From JALZKA01 sp963701205 (GTDB lineage Bacteria; Actinomycetota; Thermoleophilia; Solirubrobacterales; 70-9): a stretch of 64,000 nucleotides of DNA. Under the pieces are notes generated by a model that saw nothing but the letters and a program-made list of their open reading frames with translations, was not told the DNA's origin and did no database searches. Below are positions 25,791 to 33,763 of the stretch, piece after piece. The stretch's first letter is position 1. Each line of letters opens with the position of its first letter. The stretch covers positions 248,001-312,000 of the forward strand of contig OY969575.1 of assembly GCA_963701205.1 (NCBI GenBank), read 5' to 3'. A program made the translations under genes and the position numbers.

Positions 25791-27011
25791 TCACCTCAGG
25801 AGCAGGTCATCCCTGTTCCTGGAGGCGAGCTGCGACTGGACGTAGATGCTCTGGAGCAAGCCGATCGACAAGAAAGTGACGATTACGGACGAGCCGCCTG
25901 AACTCATCAACGGCAACGGAATTCCGGTGATCGGTGCGATCCCGATATTCATGCCGACGTTGATGAAGACGTGGAACAACATCGTTGCGGCAATCGAGCC
26001 GGCGATGATCGCCCCATACAAGTTCTTCGAGAGCGTCATGATGCGCAGCGCCCGCCAGATAAGCAGGGCGTAAAGGGACAGGATGAACGCGGCGCCCGTG
26101 AACCCGTAACGCTCCCCAACGACCGCAAAGATGAAGTCGGTGTGGCGCTCGGGCAAAAAGCCGTCCCGCGTTTGCGTCGCATCGTCGCCACGGCCGACCT
26201 TGCCGCCCGCTCCGATTGCGATCTTGGATTGATTGATCTGATAGCTGGAGTCAGCCGGGTCCTCACTTGGACTCAAAAACGCGGTCAGTCGTTCCTGCTG
26301 ATACTCCTGCAGGATCGGCTTGCCGACGGCCGGCGCAACCACCAATACCACCGTGACGGCAGCCGCGACCAGGGCACCGATGACAGCGAAGTGCTGCCAC
26401 TTGGTTCCCGCGATCAGGAGCACCGCAAGGGTGGCGACCCCGTACACCAACGAGGTGCCGAGGTCCGGTTGCAAGAAAACGAGTGCTGCCGGGATTGCTC
26501 CCAGCATCAAGATCCGGGCTGTGCGCCTTCGGTCTGAGGCGCCCTGCAGGCGGTCGATTGCGACCGCCGCCAGAACCAGAATCAACAGCACCTTGCCAAG
26601 CTCTGAAGGCTGGAAGGTGAAGAACGGGAGCTCGATCCAGCGGTGTGATCCGCGGGTTGCCTCGGCAAAGACGAAGACGAGGCAGATCGAGAAGATCAGG
26701 GCACTGAAGATGCCAACCCGAAGTTCGCGAAAGCGCGTGTAATCCACGCGCGCGACCGCAAACATCAGGGCGATCCCGACGACCGCATAAATCGATTGCC
26801 GGATCACGTAGTAGTTGGGGTCGCCGGGAATATCCTCGGCGGTTGCCTGCCCCAGGGTGTAGATCGAAAAAAGGATCAGTCCGACCGCCCCTGCAAGCAG
26901 GGTCAAATCGAGCCTCATCACCCCGGCGCGCTCGAGCAAGCTCGCGCGCGGTTCGGCGTAGGGCCGGGCCCGGGGTTGAACCCGGGGCCTTGGTCCGCTG
27001 ACTACAGCCAT
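25791..27011 (-). CDS. rodA: Rod-shape SEDS glycosyltransferase RodA
   Basis: Peptidoglycan polymerase of the SEDS family working with PBP2 in the elongasome. The 406-aa protein has about ten membrane helices and the signatures QPSELGKV, LQPDLGTSLVY, and GIPLPLMSSGGSS near the C-terminus. It begins one base into the PBP2 stop region, and its genomic position after PBP2 marks it as RodA rather than FtsW. Confidence 0.94.
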   Translation of the reverse strand: MAVVSGPRPRVQPRARPYAEPRASLLERAGVMRLDLTLLAGAVGLILFSIYTLGQATAEDIPGDPNYYVIRQSIYAVVGIALMFAVARVDYTRFRELRVGIFSALIFSICLVFVFAEATRGSHRWIELPFFTFQPSELGKVLLILVLAAVAIDRLQGASDRRRTARILMLGAIPAALVFLQPDLGTSLVYGVATLAVLLIAGTKWQHFAVIGALVAAAVTVVLVVAPAVGKPILQEYQQERLTAFLSPSEDPADSSYQINQSKIAIGAGGKVGRGDDATQTRDGFLPERHTDFIFAVVGERYGFTGAAFILSLYALLIWRALRIMTLSKNLYGAIIAGSIAATMLFHVFINVGMNIGIAPITGIPLPLMSSGGSSVIVTFLSIGLLQSIYVQSQLASRNRDDLLLR

Positions 27012-28957
27012 TACTCGTACACCACGGTACCTGCTTCGCCGCCGGAATCTGCAGACTTGCCGCCCAACTGCCTTGGCCTGAAGTCGAAGAACTCGTCCAG
27101 GATCAGCTTTGCCGCAGGCGCCGCTGCATCAGCGCCGAACCCGCCGCGCTCGATCGTGACGGAGACCACGACCTGAGGGTCGTCAGCGGGCGCCCAGGCC
27201 ACGTACCAGGATTGGTCGTACGGCACGCCCTCGAAGGTCGTTTCGGCCGTGCCCGTCTTGCCGGCAACATCCTCCGGGTAGCCCTTGAAAATCGGGTACG
27301 AGGTGCCGCCGGATTCCATAGCCGCGCTGGTCAGTCCAGCGACTATGGCCGCGCGCCACCCCGCATCGATGCTCACTTGGCGCTTGGGCTCGGTCTCGAT
27401 CTCTTGGACGACCCGGCCCGCCGGATCTTCTGCGCGGAGGGCAACGTGCGGCGTCACCACGGTCCCGTCGTTGGCGATCGCCGCGTACGCCACCGCCATT
27501 TGCAACGGATTTGCCTGGAGGTCGCCCTGGCCCACGGAAAGGTTGACGTTGTCGCCCGATGTCCATGGCCTGTCCGTTACGCCCTGGCGATACAAATCGT
27601 TCCGCCAGGCCGGCGTCGGCACCAACCCCGGCGCCTCGCCCGGAATATCGATTCCGGTCGTGTCGCCCAGGCCGAGGCGGGTCGCGGTGTCCTGGATCCA
27701 TTCCTCGCCGCCCGAATCGATGTCCTCCTGAAGACGCCCGCCGAGGGTGTAGAAGAAGATGTCCGACGAAACCTTGAGCGCGTCCGCCAGCATGACCGGG
27801 CCGAAGACCATGTCGCCGGCGTTCGACAGGACGTTGCCGTCGCCAAGCTCATACTCCCCGTCATCCACGATCGTCTCATTCGTGGTCAGCTTGTCCGCAG
27901 CCAATGCCGCCAACGCTGTAAACGGCTTGAACGTTGAGCCCGTCGGATAGCTGCCGGCGATCGCGCGGTTGAACGCAGGTGCACCCGTCGATGCGTTGTC
28001 GTCGGGGTCACCAAAGATCGACTCCGACTCAGCCACCGAGATCTTCGGCTGCGCCAGCACGGAGGGGTCGAAGGTTGGATTGGAGCCCAGCGCGAGCACC
28101 TCGCCGTTGGTCGGGTCCATGGCGACGAACGCTCCCGGCAAGCCGAACTCCTGGAGGGCGGCCTCGCCCGCCGCCTGCATGCTTGAGTCAATGGTGAGCA
28201 CCAGGTCATTCCCCGGTTCGGGCTCGCGGACGCTTGCCGGTTGTCCGATTGGCAGACCCAGCGCATCGACCTCAAATTCGGTCACGCCGTTGATTCCCCG
28301 CAAGACGTGGTCGTATGTGAGCTCGACGCCGTCCTTGCCGATCTCGTCACCCGGCTCCAGCTCCTGGTAGCGAGGCTCGGTCAAGTCCTCTGCATCGACC
28401 TCCCGGACGTATCCGAATAGTTGGGCGGCGAGCGTGCCCTGCGGGTAGCGCCGCACAAACACCCGATCCACGCTGACCCCTTCGAAGCGACGCTGGTTCT
28501 CACGCAAGAAGTAGACAAGCTCAATCGGGACGTCACGCCGCAGGGTGACCGGCGTCCCGGCAAGAGCCTTGGTCTGTTCGCGAATCTCTCGATTCACTCG
28601 TCGCAGCGGAATCCCCGCCACCTTCGCCACGTCCGCGAGCACACGCTCGCGCCGCGCCCGCGACTCCGGCAACTCGTCAACGCGGACCTGGAGCGCCAAC
28701 GCCGTTCGATTGCTGACCAGCACTTCGCCGTCGCGGTCGAGGATCTCGCCGCGCGATGCCTGCAGACGGACCTCGCGGACCTGATTGCCCTGTGCCTCCG
28801 CCAGGTAGCGATCGCCGGAGAGGACCTGCAAGTACCAGAGCCGAAAGAAGATCGCAACGAAAACAACGAGCGCGATCCCGCCGATGATTGCGACGCGACG
28901 CTGAAACTCGACCGGGTTGCCACGATCCCGGTTCCACTGTCCGCCGCTGAACGTCAC
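27011..28957 (-). CDS. mrdA: Penicillin-binding protein 2 (elongasome transpeptidase)
   Basis: Class B PBP. The 648-aa protein has an N-terminal membrane helix (about 22-45), a PBP dimerisation domain and a C-terminal transpeptidase domain. The catalytic motifs are S-T-F-K in SYPTGSTFKPF, an S-x-N-type motif near SGDNVNLSVGQG, and KTG in VAGKTGTAE. It overlaps mreD by 4 nt and touches rodA. Confidence 0.95.
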   Translation of the reverse strand: MTFSGGQWNRDRGNPVEFQRRVAIIGGIALVVFVAIFFRLWYLQVLSGDRYLAEAQGNQVREVRLQASRGEILDRDGEVLVSNRTALALQVRVDELPESRARRERVLADVAKVAGIPLRRVNREIREQTKALAGTPVTLRRDVPIELVYFLRENQRRFEGVSVDRVFVRRYPQGTLAAQLFGYVREVDAEDLTEPRYQELEPGDEIGKDGVELTYDHVLRGINGVTEFEVDALGLPIGQPASVREPEPGNDLVLTIDSSMQAAGEAALQEFGLPGAFVAMDPTNGEVLALGSNPTFDPSVLAQPKISVAESESIFGDPDDNASTGAPAFNRAIAGSYPTGSTFKPFTALAALAADKLTTNETIVDDGEYELGDGNVLSNAGDMVFGPVMLADALKVSSDIFFYTLGGRLQEDIDSGGEEWIQDTATRLGLGDTTGIDIPGEAPGLVPTPAWRNDLYRQGVTDRPWTSGDNVNLSVGQGDLQANPLQMAVAYAAIANDGTVVTPHVALRAEDPAGRVVQEIETEPKRQVSIDAGWRAAIVAGLTSAAMESGGTSYPIFKGYPEDVAGKTGTAETTFEGVPYDQSWYVAWAPADDPQVVVSVTIERGGFGADAAAPAAKLILDEFFDFRPRQLGGKSADSGGEAGTVVYE

Positions 28958-29553
28958 GACACGCCTCCCGGCGTGGTCAGCCGGCGCGACCTACGGCGCC
29001 CTGGATTGCGGCGGCGACCACGGAGGAACCTGCGCGGTCCCTTGGACTCCTCCAGCACCAGTGCCGGCCGAATGATGAGACGGATCAGCGGGTAGACAGC
29101 CAACGCCAAGATGAACCCGATGATCCCCTTGACGACGATCTCACGCAGGATCAGCCCGCTGACCTGGGCCTCAACGCCCAGCGTCAATTGCAGGGCAAAG
29201 AAGGCCGCGGCAGCGAGCAGTGTCAAGGCGCCGGCGACAAGTGCCGGCCCGAGCGGGCTATCGATCTCAAAGCTCTCGCGATAGCGCCCGGCGAGGTAGC
29301 CGACCGAGAGCAAGATCAGCGACGAGACGCCAAGCGTTTGCAGGAGCGCGCTATCGAGCACGAATCCGGCTGCGAATCCAACGACGCCGCCGGCGACCGC
29401 GCCGCCGAGAAGGCCGACGGCGGCCACAACCACGGGCAGCAACTCTGGCTTGGCGGCGAGAAAGCTGACGTAGGAGAAAAACGACACCTGGAGAAGCACG
29501 GCGGCGAGCACAATCAGCGCAAGCCGCAGCACGATCTGGCGTGTGACGATCAC
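28954..29553 (-). CDS. mreD: Rod-shape-determining protein MreD
   Basis: A 199-aa membrane protein with five or six hydrophobic helices and a strongly basic C-terminal tail (RRFLRGRRRNPGRRRSRR). It belongs to the elongasome and overlaps mreC by 4 nt. The basic tail of about 40 residues is longer than in typical MreD. Confidence 0.85.
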   Translation of the reverse strand: MIVTRQIVLRLALIVLAAVLLQVSFFSYVSFLAAKPELLPVVVAAVGLLGGAVAGGVVGFAAGFVLDSALLQTLGVSSLILLSVGYLAGRYRESFEIDSPLGPALVAGALTLLAAAAFFALQLTLGVEAQVSGLILREIVVKGIIGFILALAVYPLIRLIIRPALVLEESKGPRRFLRGRRRNPGRRRSRRLTTPGGVS

Positions 29554-30428
29554 TTTCCAACCCCGGGACGTTCCGGCCCTCCGGTCAGCACCTGGACGTA
29601 CTGGAGATCGCTCATCTGGGCAAACGGACGCACGGTGATCCGCTGGAAGTCCTCATCGCCAAGCGTTGTCTCCGTGACCTCACCAATCGGGATTCCGTAC
29701 GGAAAAGCGGAAGAGATTTCCCCGTTTGACCAACCGGCTGTGACGAGCAGCTGCCCTTCGTCGATCTGGGCGTCCGCCGAGATGAAGTCGAGTCGCAGGT
29801 CGTCGGGGTCGCCGATCTCGGGCTCAACGATCCCCTGGGGCCCGTCCGGCAGCAGCTTGACCGAGACCGAGCTGCGGGGATCGGTGATCAGCTGGACCTG
29901 AGCGCTCCCTGACGTAACGTCCGCCACCCTGCCAACGAGCCCGGCGCTAGCGACCACGGGGTCGTCAACCTCCACCCCGTCGCCGGAGCCGACGTTGATG
30001 CCAACGGTGGCGTTGGTTACGGTCGGCGAGCGGACCACGATTCGCCCGGTCACCGGCTCGAAGGGCGGAGCAAATCCCGCCAACTCGTTGCGGTCGAGCG
30101 CCAGCAGATCCCGGAACTCCTGGTTCTCGCCGATCGCCGCCTGCGCCTGGGCAAGCTGGGTCCGGGCCTCGTCCAAGTCCGTCCGCAGTTGTTCGTTGTC
30201 GCCCCTCGCGTCGAACGTCTCGTCGAACCAATTGACGAGGTCGCGGGCCGGCTTCAACGCCTGGCTCGCGACCGATTCGAACGGCGAGAGGACCGTGGCC
30301 ACCGCCCGCTGGATCGAGTGCAACGGCCCCGACCGCGGCTCAGAGAAGTGGATCGAAAGCAGGATCAGCGAAACCACGATCAGCGCAACCAGGATCGTGC
30401 GGCGTCGGCGTACGTCCTTGCGGTACAT
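29550..30428 (-). CDS. mreC: Rod-shape-determining protein MreC
   Basis: A 292-aa periplasmic-type scaffold. It has a basic cytoplasmic start (MYRKDVRRRR), one membrane helix (about 11-30), a coiled coil (about 75-105) and a beta-rich C-terminal domain (VTNATVGINVGSGDGVEVDDPVV). It is first in the mreC-mreD-PBP2-rodA operon. mreB, normally just upstream, is absent and replaced by about 200 bp of non-coding DNA and maf. Confidence 0.93.
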   Translation of the reverse strand: MYRKDVRRRRTILVALIVVSLILLSIHFSEPRSGPLHSIQRAVATVLSPFESVASQALKPARDLVNWFDETFDARGDNEQLRTDLDEARTQLAQAQAAIGENQEFRDLLALDRNELAGFAPPFEPVTGRIVVRSPTVTNATVGINVGSGDGVEVDDPVVASAGLVGRVADVTSGSAQVQLITDPRSSVSVKLLPDGPQGIVEPEIGDPDDLRLDFISADAQIDEGQLLVTAGWSNGEISSAFPYGIPIGEVTETTLGDEDFQRITVRPFAQMSDLQYVQVLTGGPERPGVGK

Positions 30429-30575
30429 GCGCTAGCTCCCCCACTTACGAGGGCTCGGGTGTCTCTGCGGGGCGACCATCTGCGGGTACGGCGAGACCGC
30501 ATGCGCTGCCGGGGTGGATCCAGACGGCTGATCGAACGCGTCCGGAGCAGGCTTTGCGAGCGAGCCGCAAGGCCG

Positions 30576-30603
30576 AGTCTAGCGCAGGATTTTCAAGCCG
30601 CAA
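30576..30603 (-). promoter_or_regulatory. Candidate promoter of the mreC operon
   Basis: On the minus strand TTGCGG (30603-30598), a 16-bp spacer and TAGACT (30581-30576) form a plausible housekeeping promoter. It would give a 5' leader of about 140 nt before mreC. The rest of the 207-bp gap 30429-30635 holds only this promoter, the maf terminator and unassigned leader sequence. Confidence 0.45.
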
Positions 30604-30621
30604 CCCGAACTGGAGGGTCCT

Positions 30622-30656
30622 GGAAAACCCTAAGGCTAATTGTTCGCCTGAGGGTT
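30622..30656 (-). terminator. Terminator overlapping the end of maf
   Basis: On the minus strand AACCCT-C-AGGC (30656-30646) pairs with GCCT-T-AGGGTT (30636-30626), followed by TTTTCC. The 5' arm lies inside the last maf codons and the loop contains the stop codon region. It would insulate maf-ndk from the mreC operon. Confidence 0.6.
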
Positions 30657-31256
30657 CTCCGCCGGTGCCGTTGGCAGCGCGGGTTCCAGTTCCAACAACA
30701 GACGGATCGGGAGGCCGACGACATTAGAGAAGTCACCCGTCACGCCGTCGATGAGAATCGATCCCAGTCCCTGAATCGCGTAGCCGCCCGCTCTCCCCCG
30801 CCACTCAGCCGAGTCCAGATACGCAGCGATCGTCGCCTCGTCCAGATCACGAAACAGAACTTCGGAGCGGGCCACCCCGGTCCGCTCACGGATGGGCGCG
30901 CCCGGGATTCCTGTGGCCCGAGGACCAAGCAGGCAAACGCCGCTGAGGACGTCATGACTGCGGGCCGAGAGCCTGCGCAGGCGCTCGTCGGCCTCGGCGC
31001 GTGTTGTGGGTTGGCCCAGCATCTCGCCGTCCACGAATACGTCGGTATCGACACCAAGAACGACCACGTCGGGACGCTCACCCACCAGCTCAAGGCCGGC
31101 CAGCGCCTTGAGCCTCGCGTTCTCCAGGACCAGCCCCTCCGGATCAAGACCGGACGTCAGCTCCTCGACTCCGGGTTCTACGGTCTCGAAAACGACACCC
31201 AGCCAGCCCAGGATCTCCCGCCGGCGCGGCGATCGTGATGCCAGAACCAGTGTCAA
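30636..31256 (-). CDS. maf: Maf-like nucleoside triphosphate pyrophosphatase
   Basis: House-cleaning pyrophosphatase that hydrolyses non-canonical or dTTP/UTP-type nucleotides. The 206-aa protein begins LVLASRSPRRREIL, the Maf hallmark, and contains VLGVDTDVFVDGEMLGQP (where many members read ADTVV) and GYAIQGLGSILIDGVTGDFSNVVGLP. It directly abuts the ndk stop. A terminator hairpin overlaps its 3' end. Confidence 0.93.
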   Translation of the reverse strand: MTLVLASRSPRRREILGWLGVVFETVEPGVEELTSGLDPEGLVLENARLKALAGLELVGERPDVVVLGVDTDVFVDGEMLGQPTTRAEADERLRRLSARSHDVLSGVCLLGPRATGIPGAPIRERTGVARSEVLFRDLDEATIAAYLDSAEWRGRAGGYAIQGLGSILIDGVTGDFSNVVGLPIRLLLELEPALPTAPAENPQANN

Positions 31257-31661
31257 CTAGAGCTCAGGGAACCAGATCCCGATCTCGCGCTCGGCGGATT
31301 CGTCGGAATCGGAGCCGTGGACCATGTTGAAGGTCACTTCGAGGCCATAGTCGGCACGAATTGACCCGGGAGCGGCCTCAACCGGATTGGTGGCACCGAT
31401 GAGCTGACGCGCGGCGGCCACGGCCTCGTGTCCTTCGAGGACCGCGGCGACCAGAGGGCCGCCGGTGATGAAGCTGACGAGCTCGCCGAAGAACGGCTTT
31501 TCGGTGTGCTCGGCGTAGTGCTCGTTGGCGGTCGCGGCGTCGGCGTTGGCAAGCTTCAACGCCTTGATTCGAAGCCCCTTGCGTTCGAAGCGCGCCAAAA
31601 CCTCACCGGTCAGAGCGCGCTCGAAGGCATCGGGCTTGACGAGGATCAGGGTTCGGGACAC
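31257..31661 (-). CDS. ndk: Nucleoside diphosphate kinase
   Basis: Transfers phosphate between nucleoside tri- and diphosphates through a phosphohistidine. From the GTG at 31661 the protein is 134 aa and begins SRTLILVKPDAFERAL after the initiator. The catalytic histidine is in FNMVHGSDS. A longer frame to 31697 adds a basic leader not seen in the family. Confidence 0.96.
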   Translation of the reverse strand: MSRTLILVKPDAFERALTGEVLARFERKGLRIKALKLANADAATANEHYAEHTEKPFFGELVSFITGGPLVAAVLEGHEAVAAARQLIGATNPVEAAPGSIRADYGLEVTFNMVHGSDSDESAEREIGIWFPEL

Positions 31662-31715
31662 GGATTGCTCTCGCTTTCGTCGGGGAGTTGGGTGCAAATG
31701 GTCGTCGGGCGACCG

Positions 31716-32402
31716 CTACGACGCCGGCGCGGTTCGGGGCCCATCGTCGCCGGAATCCGGGCGGCGCTTCTTTTCCTGGGCTCGCGACACGGGACGCTCG
31801 CTGCGCTCATCCGGGTTGCGGGCGACCGGGCGAGTGGCCCGCTGTGGGCGCGAACCCGAGGGGCGCGACTTTGCGGGCGGGGCCTTCTTTGGGGCGCCGG
31901 AGCTCGAGCGGCGTCGTGAGGAGGATCTGGCTGCTTCGGCTGCGCGCCTAGTCGGAGTCTCACAGTAGGGGCACACGGTCCAGCGCGGATCCACGGGCTT
32001 GCCGCAGGACTCGCATGGATCCTTGATCCGGGCGCGGCAGCTTGGGCAGCGCAGGAAGGTGCGCTCGACAGGGTGCTCACAGTTGGGACATGACGCCTCT
32101 TCGAGCTGCCTGATCCTCAACTCGGATGCGCGGATCTCAAGGTCGCGCTCTCGAGCGTCCTCGATGAACTCCGGCGGGCGCAGAATCGTGTAAACGATCG
32201 TCCCGACGAACGGAAACAGGGCAGCGACAGTCGCGCACGAAACCAGGACGGGATCCTCGATCCGTCGTTTGGCATCCAAATACGTGTACGCGATTAGCGC
32301 CAGATAGACGACGACGAGGAAAAGAATGAGGAGGTTGATGGCGAGGTTGATGCCATCGTTGTTGATGCCAAAGACGGCTGGGGCGAGCATGAAGTTGGGC
32401 AT
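31716..32402 (-). CDS. Membrane protein with double zinc ribbon and basic tail
   Basis: 228 aa. Two N-terminal membrane helices (about 17-40 and 52-74) are followed by a short acidic helix (about 78-100). A zinc-ribbon region with paired cysteines CPNC, CPSC, CESC and CPYC (about 104-148) comes next. The C-terminal tail of about 75 residues is rich in Arg/Ser/Pro/Lys and low-complexity. Family not recognised by name. It may bind nucleic acid or ribosomes at the membrane, but that is a guess. It is downstream of a 39-aa membrane peptide gene in the folC direction. Confidence 0.75.
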   Translation of the reverse strand: MPNFMLAPAVFGINNDGINLAINLLILFLVVVYLALIAYTYLDAKRRIEDPVLVSCATVAALFPFVGTIVYTILRPPEFIEDARERDLEIRASELRIRQLEEASCPNCEHPVERTFLRCPSCRARIKDPCESCGKPVDPRWTVCPYCETPTRRAAEAARSSSRRRSSSGAPKKAPPAKSRPSGSRPQRATRPVARNPDERSERPVSRAQEKKRRPDSGDDGPRTAPAS

Positions 32403-32416
32403 CTTACTTCCAAGCC

Positions 32417-32536
32417 CTACAGAAAGAGCCGACCAAAGAGGTACCCGAGACCGAAGAAGACCAGGATGACGACCGCAACCACGGCCGCGACGAGACCCAT
32501 CATTTGCAGCAACTCTGAACGCGCTTCACGGTTCAT
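32417..32536 (-). CDS. 39-residue single-helix membrane peptide
   Basis: The ATG at 32536 overlaps the folC stop as ATGA, and the frame closes with TAG at 32417. The peptide starts MNREARSELLQMMG and then has one hydrophobic helix (about 14-36) ending GYLFGRLFL. The coupling to folC, the clean helix and the short gap to the zinc-ribbon gene (14 bp) support a real small gene. Function unknown. Confidence 0.6.
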   Translation of the reverse strand: MNREARSELLQMMGLVAAVVAVVILVFFGLGYLFGRLFL

Positions 32537-33753
32537 CGGTAGGACAGAAGGTAGTGGGAGCCAGCGATCAGCGCCACGCTGTCCGCTGCCTTGGCAAGCG
32601 CTCTGGCCTCATGAACGGCAACCCCGGGATCGATCTGGACCGTCGCCTCGACGCCGTGCGCGGCAAACAGCGCCGCCAAATCGGGCGCGGGCAATGCGGC
32701 GGCGCCGGGTCGTCCCACGCCAGCCATGCGCTCGGGCGGAATCTCCGTGCAAACCACGCTCGCCAGAACCGGGGCGAGGGCCGCCACCATCCCGGCCGCG
32801 TCCTTGTCGGCCAAGACGGCAACGCAACCCACGACACGCCCGCCCGGGAATCGTGTCCGGAGGGCCTCGGCCAAGGCCTCGGCGCCGGCTGGGTTGTGGG
32901 CGGCGTCAAGGACCTCGGGCGGCTCGCCATCGCGGACCTCGAATCGGCCCAACATCGGCACCGACGAGAGTGCCAAGGCGACCGTCGCCGGATCAGGCTG
33001 CGCGCCAATGACGACTGCCGCCGCGGCCAAGGCCACACCCAGGTTGCGTCGCAGGTAGGGCGCTTCCATATGCGTGTCATTGGGAACGTCAACCGGGTCG
33101 ATCACGCGAGCGGCGCGCTCCACGGCCACCCGCTCTGCCAGGTCGCGGACAGCCGCCGAGACCCGCCCAAGGACAAGCGTCGATCCGGGCCGCAGTACAG
33201 CAAGTTTCTCGGCAGCGATCTCGAGCTCCGTTGAGCCAAGCCACTTGGTGTGGTCCAGGCCGATCGAGGTCAGGACCGTTGCCCTTGATTCCAAAACGTT
33301 TGTGGCGTCCAGACGACCGCCGAGACCGGCCTCAATGACCGCGACCTCAACACCCGCCCCAGCCAGCGCAACGAAGGCACAGGCTGTTGCAGCCTCGAAC
33401 TGGGTGATCCGCTCCCCGACGGGGAACCCTGCCTCGACCACTTCGATCGCGGCCACGACCTCGCCCGCGGCACGCTGAAACGCCTCGGGATCAAGGGCGT
33501 CGAAACCGATGCGCACCCGTTCCGACCAGAGCCGATCGTGGGGCGAGAGGTAGCAGCCGGTGCGTCGGCCGGATGCCTCAAGCAGCCCGGCGGTCATTCC
33601 GGTCACTGACGACTTCCCGTTCGTGCCCACAACGTGGACCGAGTCGAAGCGAAGCTGCGGATCATCCAGCTGGGTCAGAAGCGCCCTGATCCGCTCGAGC
33701 CCGAACCGCCAGCCAATCGGGTCCAGCGAGCCGAGCCAACCCTCGGCGTCCAC
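32533..33753 (-). CDS. folC: Folylpolyglutamate synthase / dihydrofolate synthase
   Basis: Adds glutamate to (dihydro)folate or dihydropteroate. The P-loop reads VVGTNGKSSVTG, and the Mur-ligase-like centre has AVIEAGLGGRLDATNV and LTSIGLDHTKWLG. The frame stays open far upstream inside valS, but family proteins begin near DAEGWLGSLDP, so I use the GTG at 33753 (406 aa). A TTG at 33774 is the alternative. It is 10 bp after valS, the usual valS-folC order. Confidence 0.93.
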   Translation of the reverse strand: MDAEGWLGSLDPIGWRFGLERIRALLTQLDDPQLRFDSVHVVGTNGKSSVTGMTAGLLEASGRRTGCYLSPHDRLWSERVRIGFDALDPEAFQRAAGEVVAAIEVVEAGFPVGERITQFEAATACAFVALAGAGVEVAVIEAGLGGRLDATNVLESRATVLTSIGLDHTKWLGSTELEIAAEKLAVLRPGSTLVLGRVSAAVRDLAERVAVERAARVIDPVDVPNDTHMEAPYLRRNLGVALAAAAVVIGAQPDPATVALALSSVPMLGRFEVRDGEPPEVLDAAHNPAGAEALAEALRTRFPGGRVVGCVAVLADKDAAGMVAALAPVLASVVCTEIPPERMAGVGRPGAAALPAPDLAALFAAHGVEATVQIDPGVAVHEARALAKAADSVALIAGSHYLLSYR

Positions 33754-33763
33754 ACGTCCGGCG

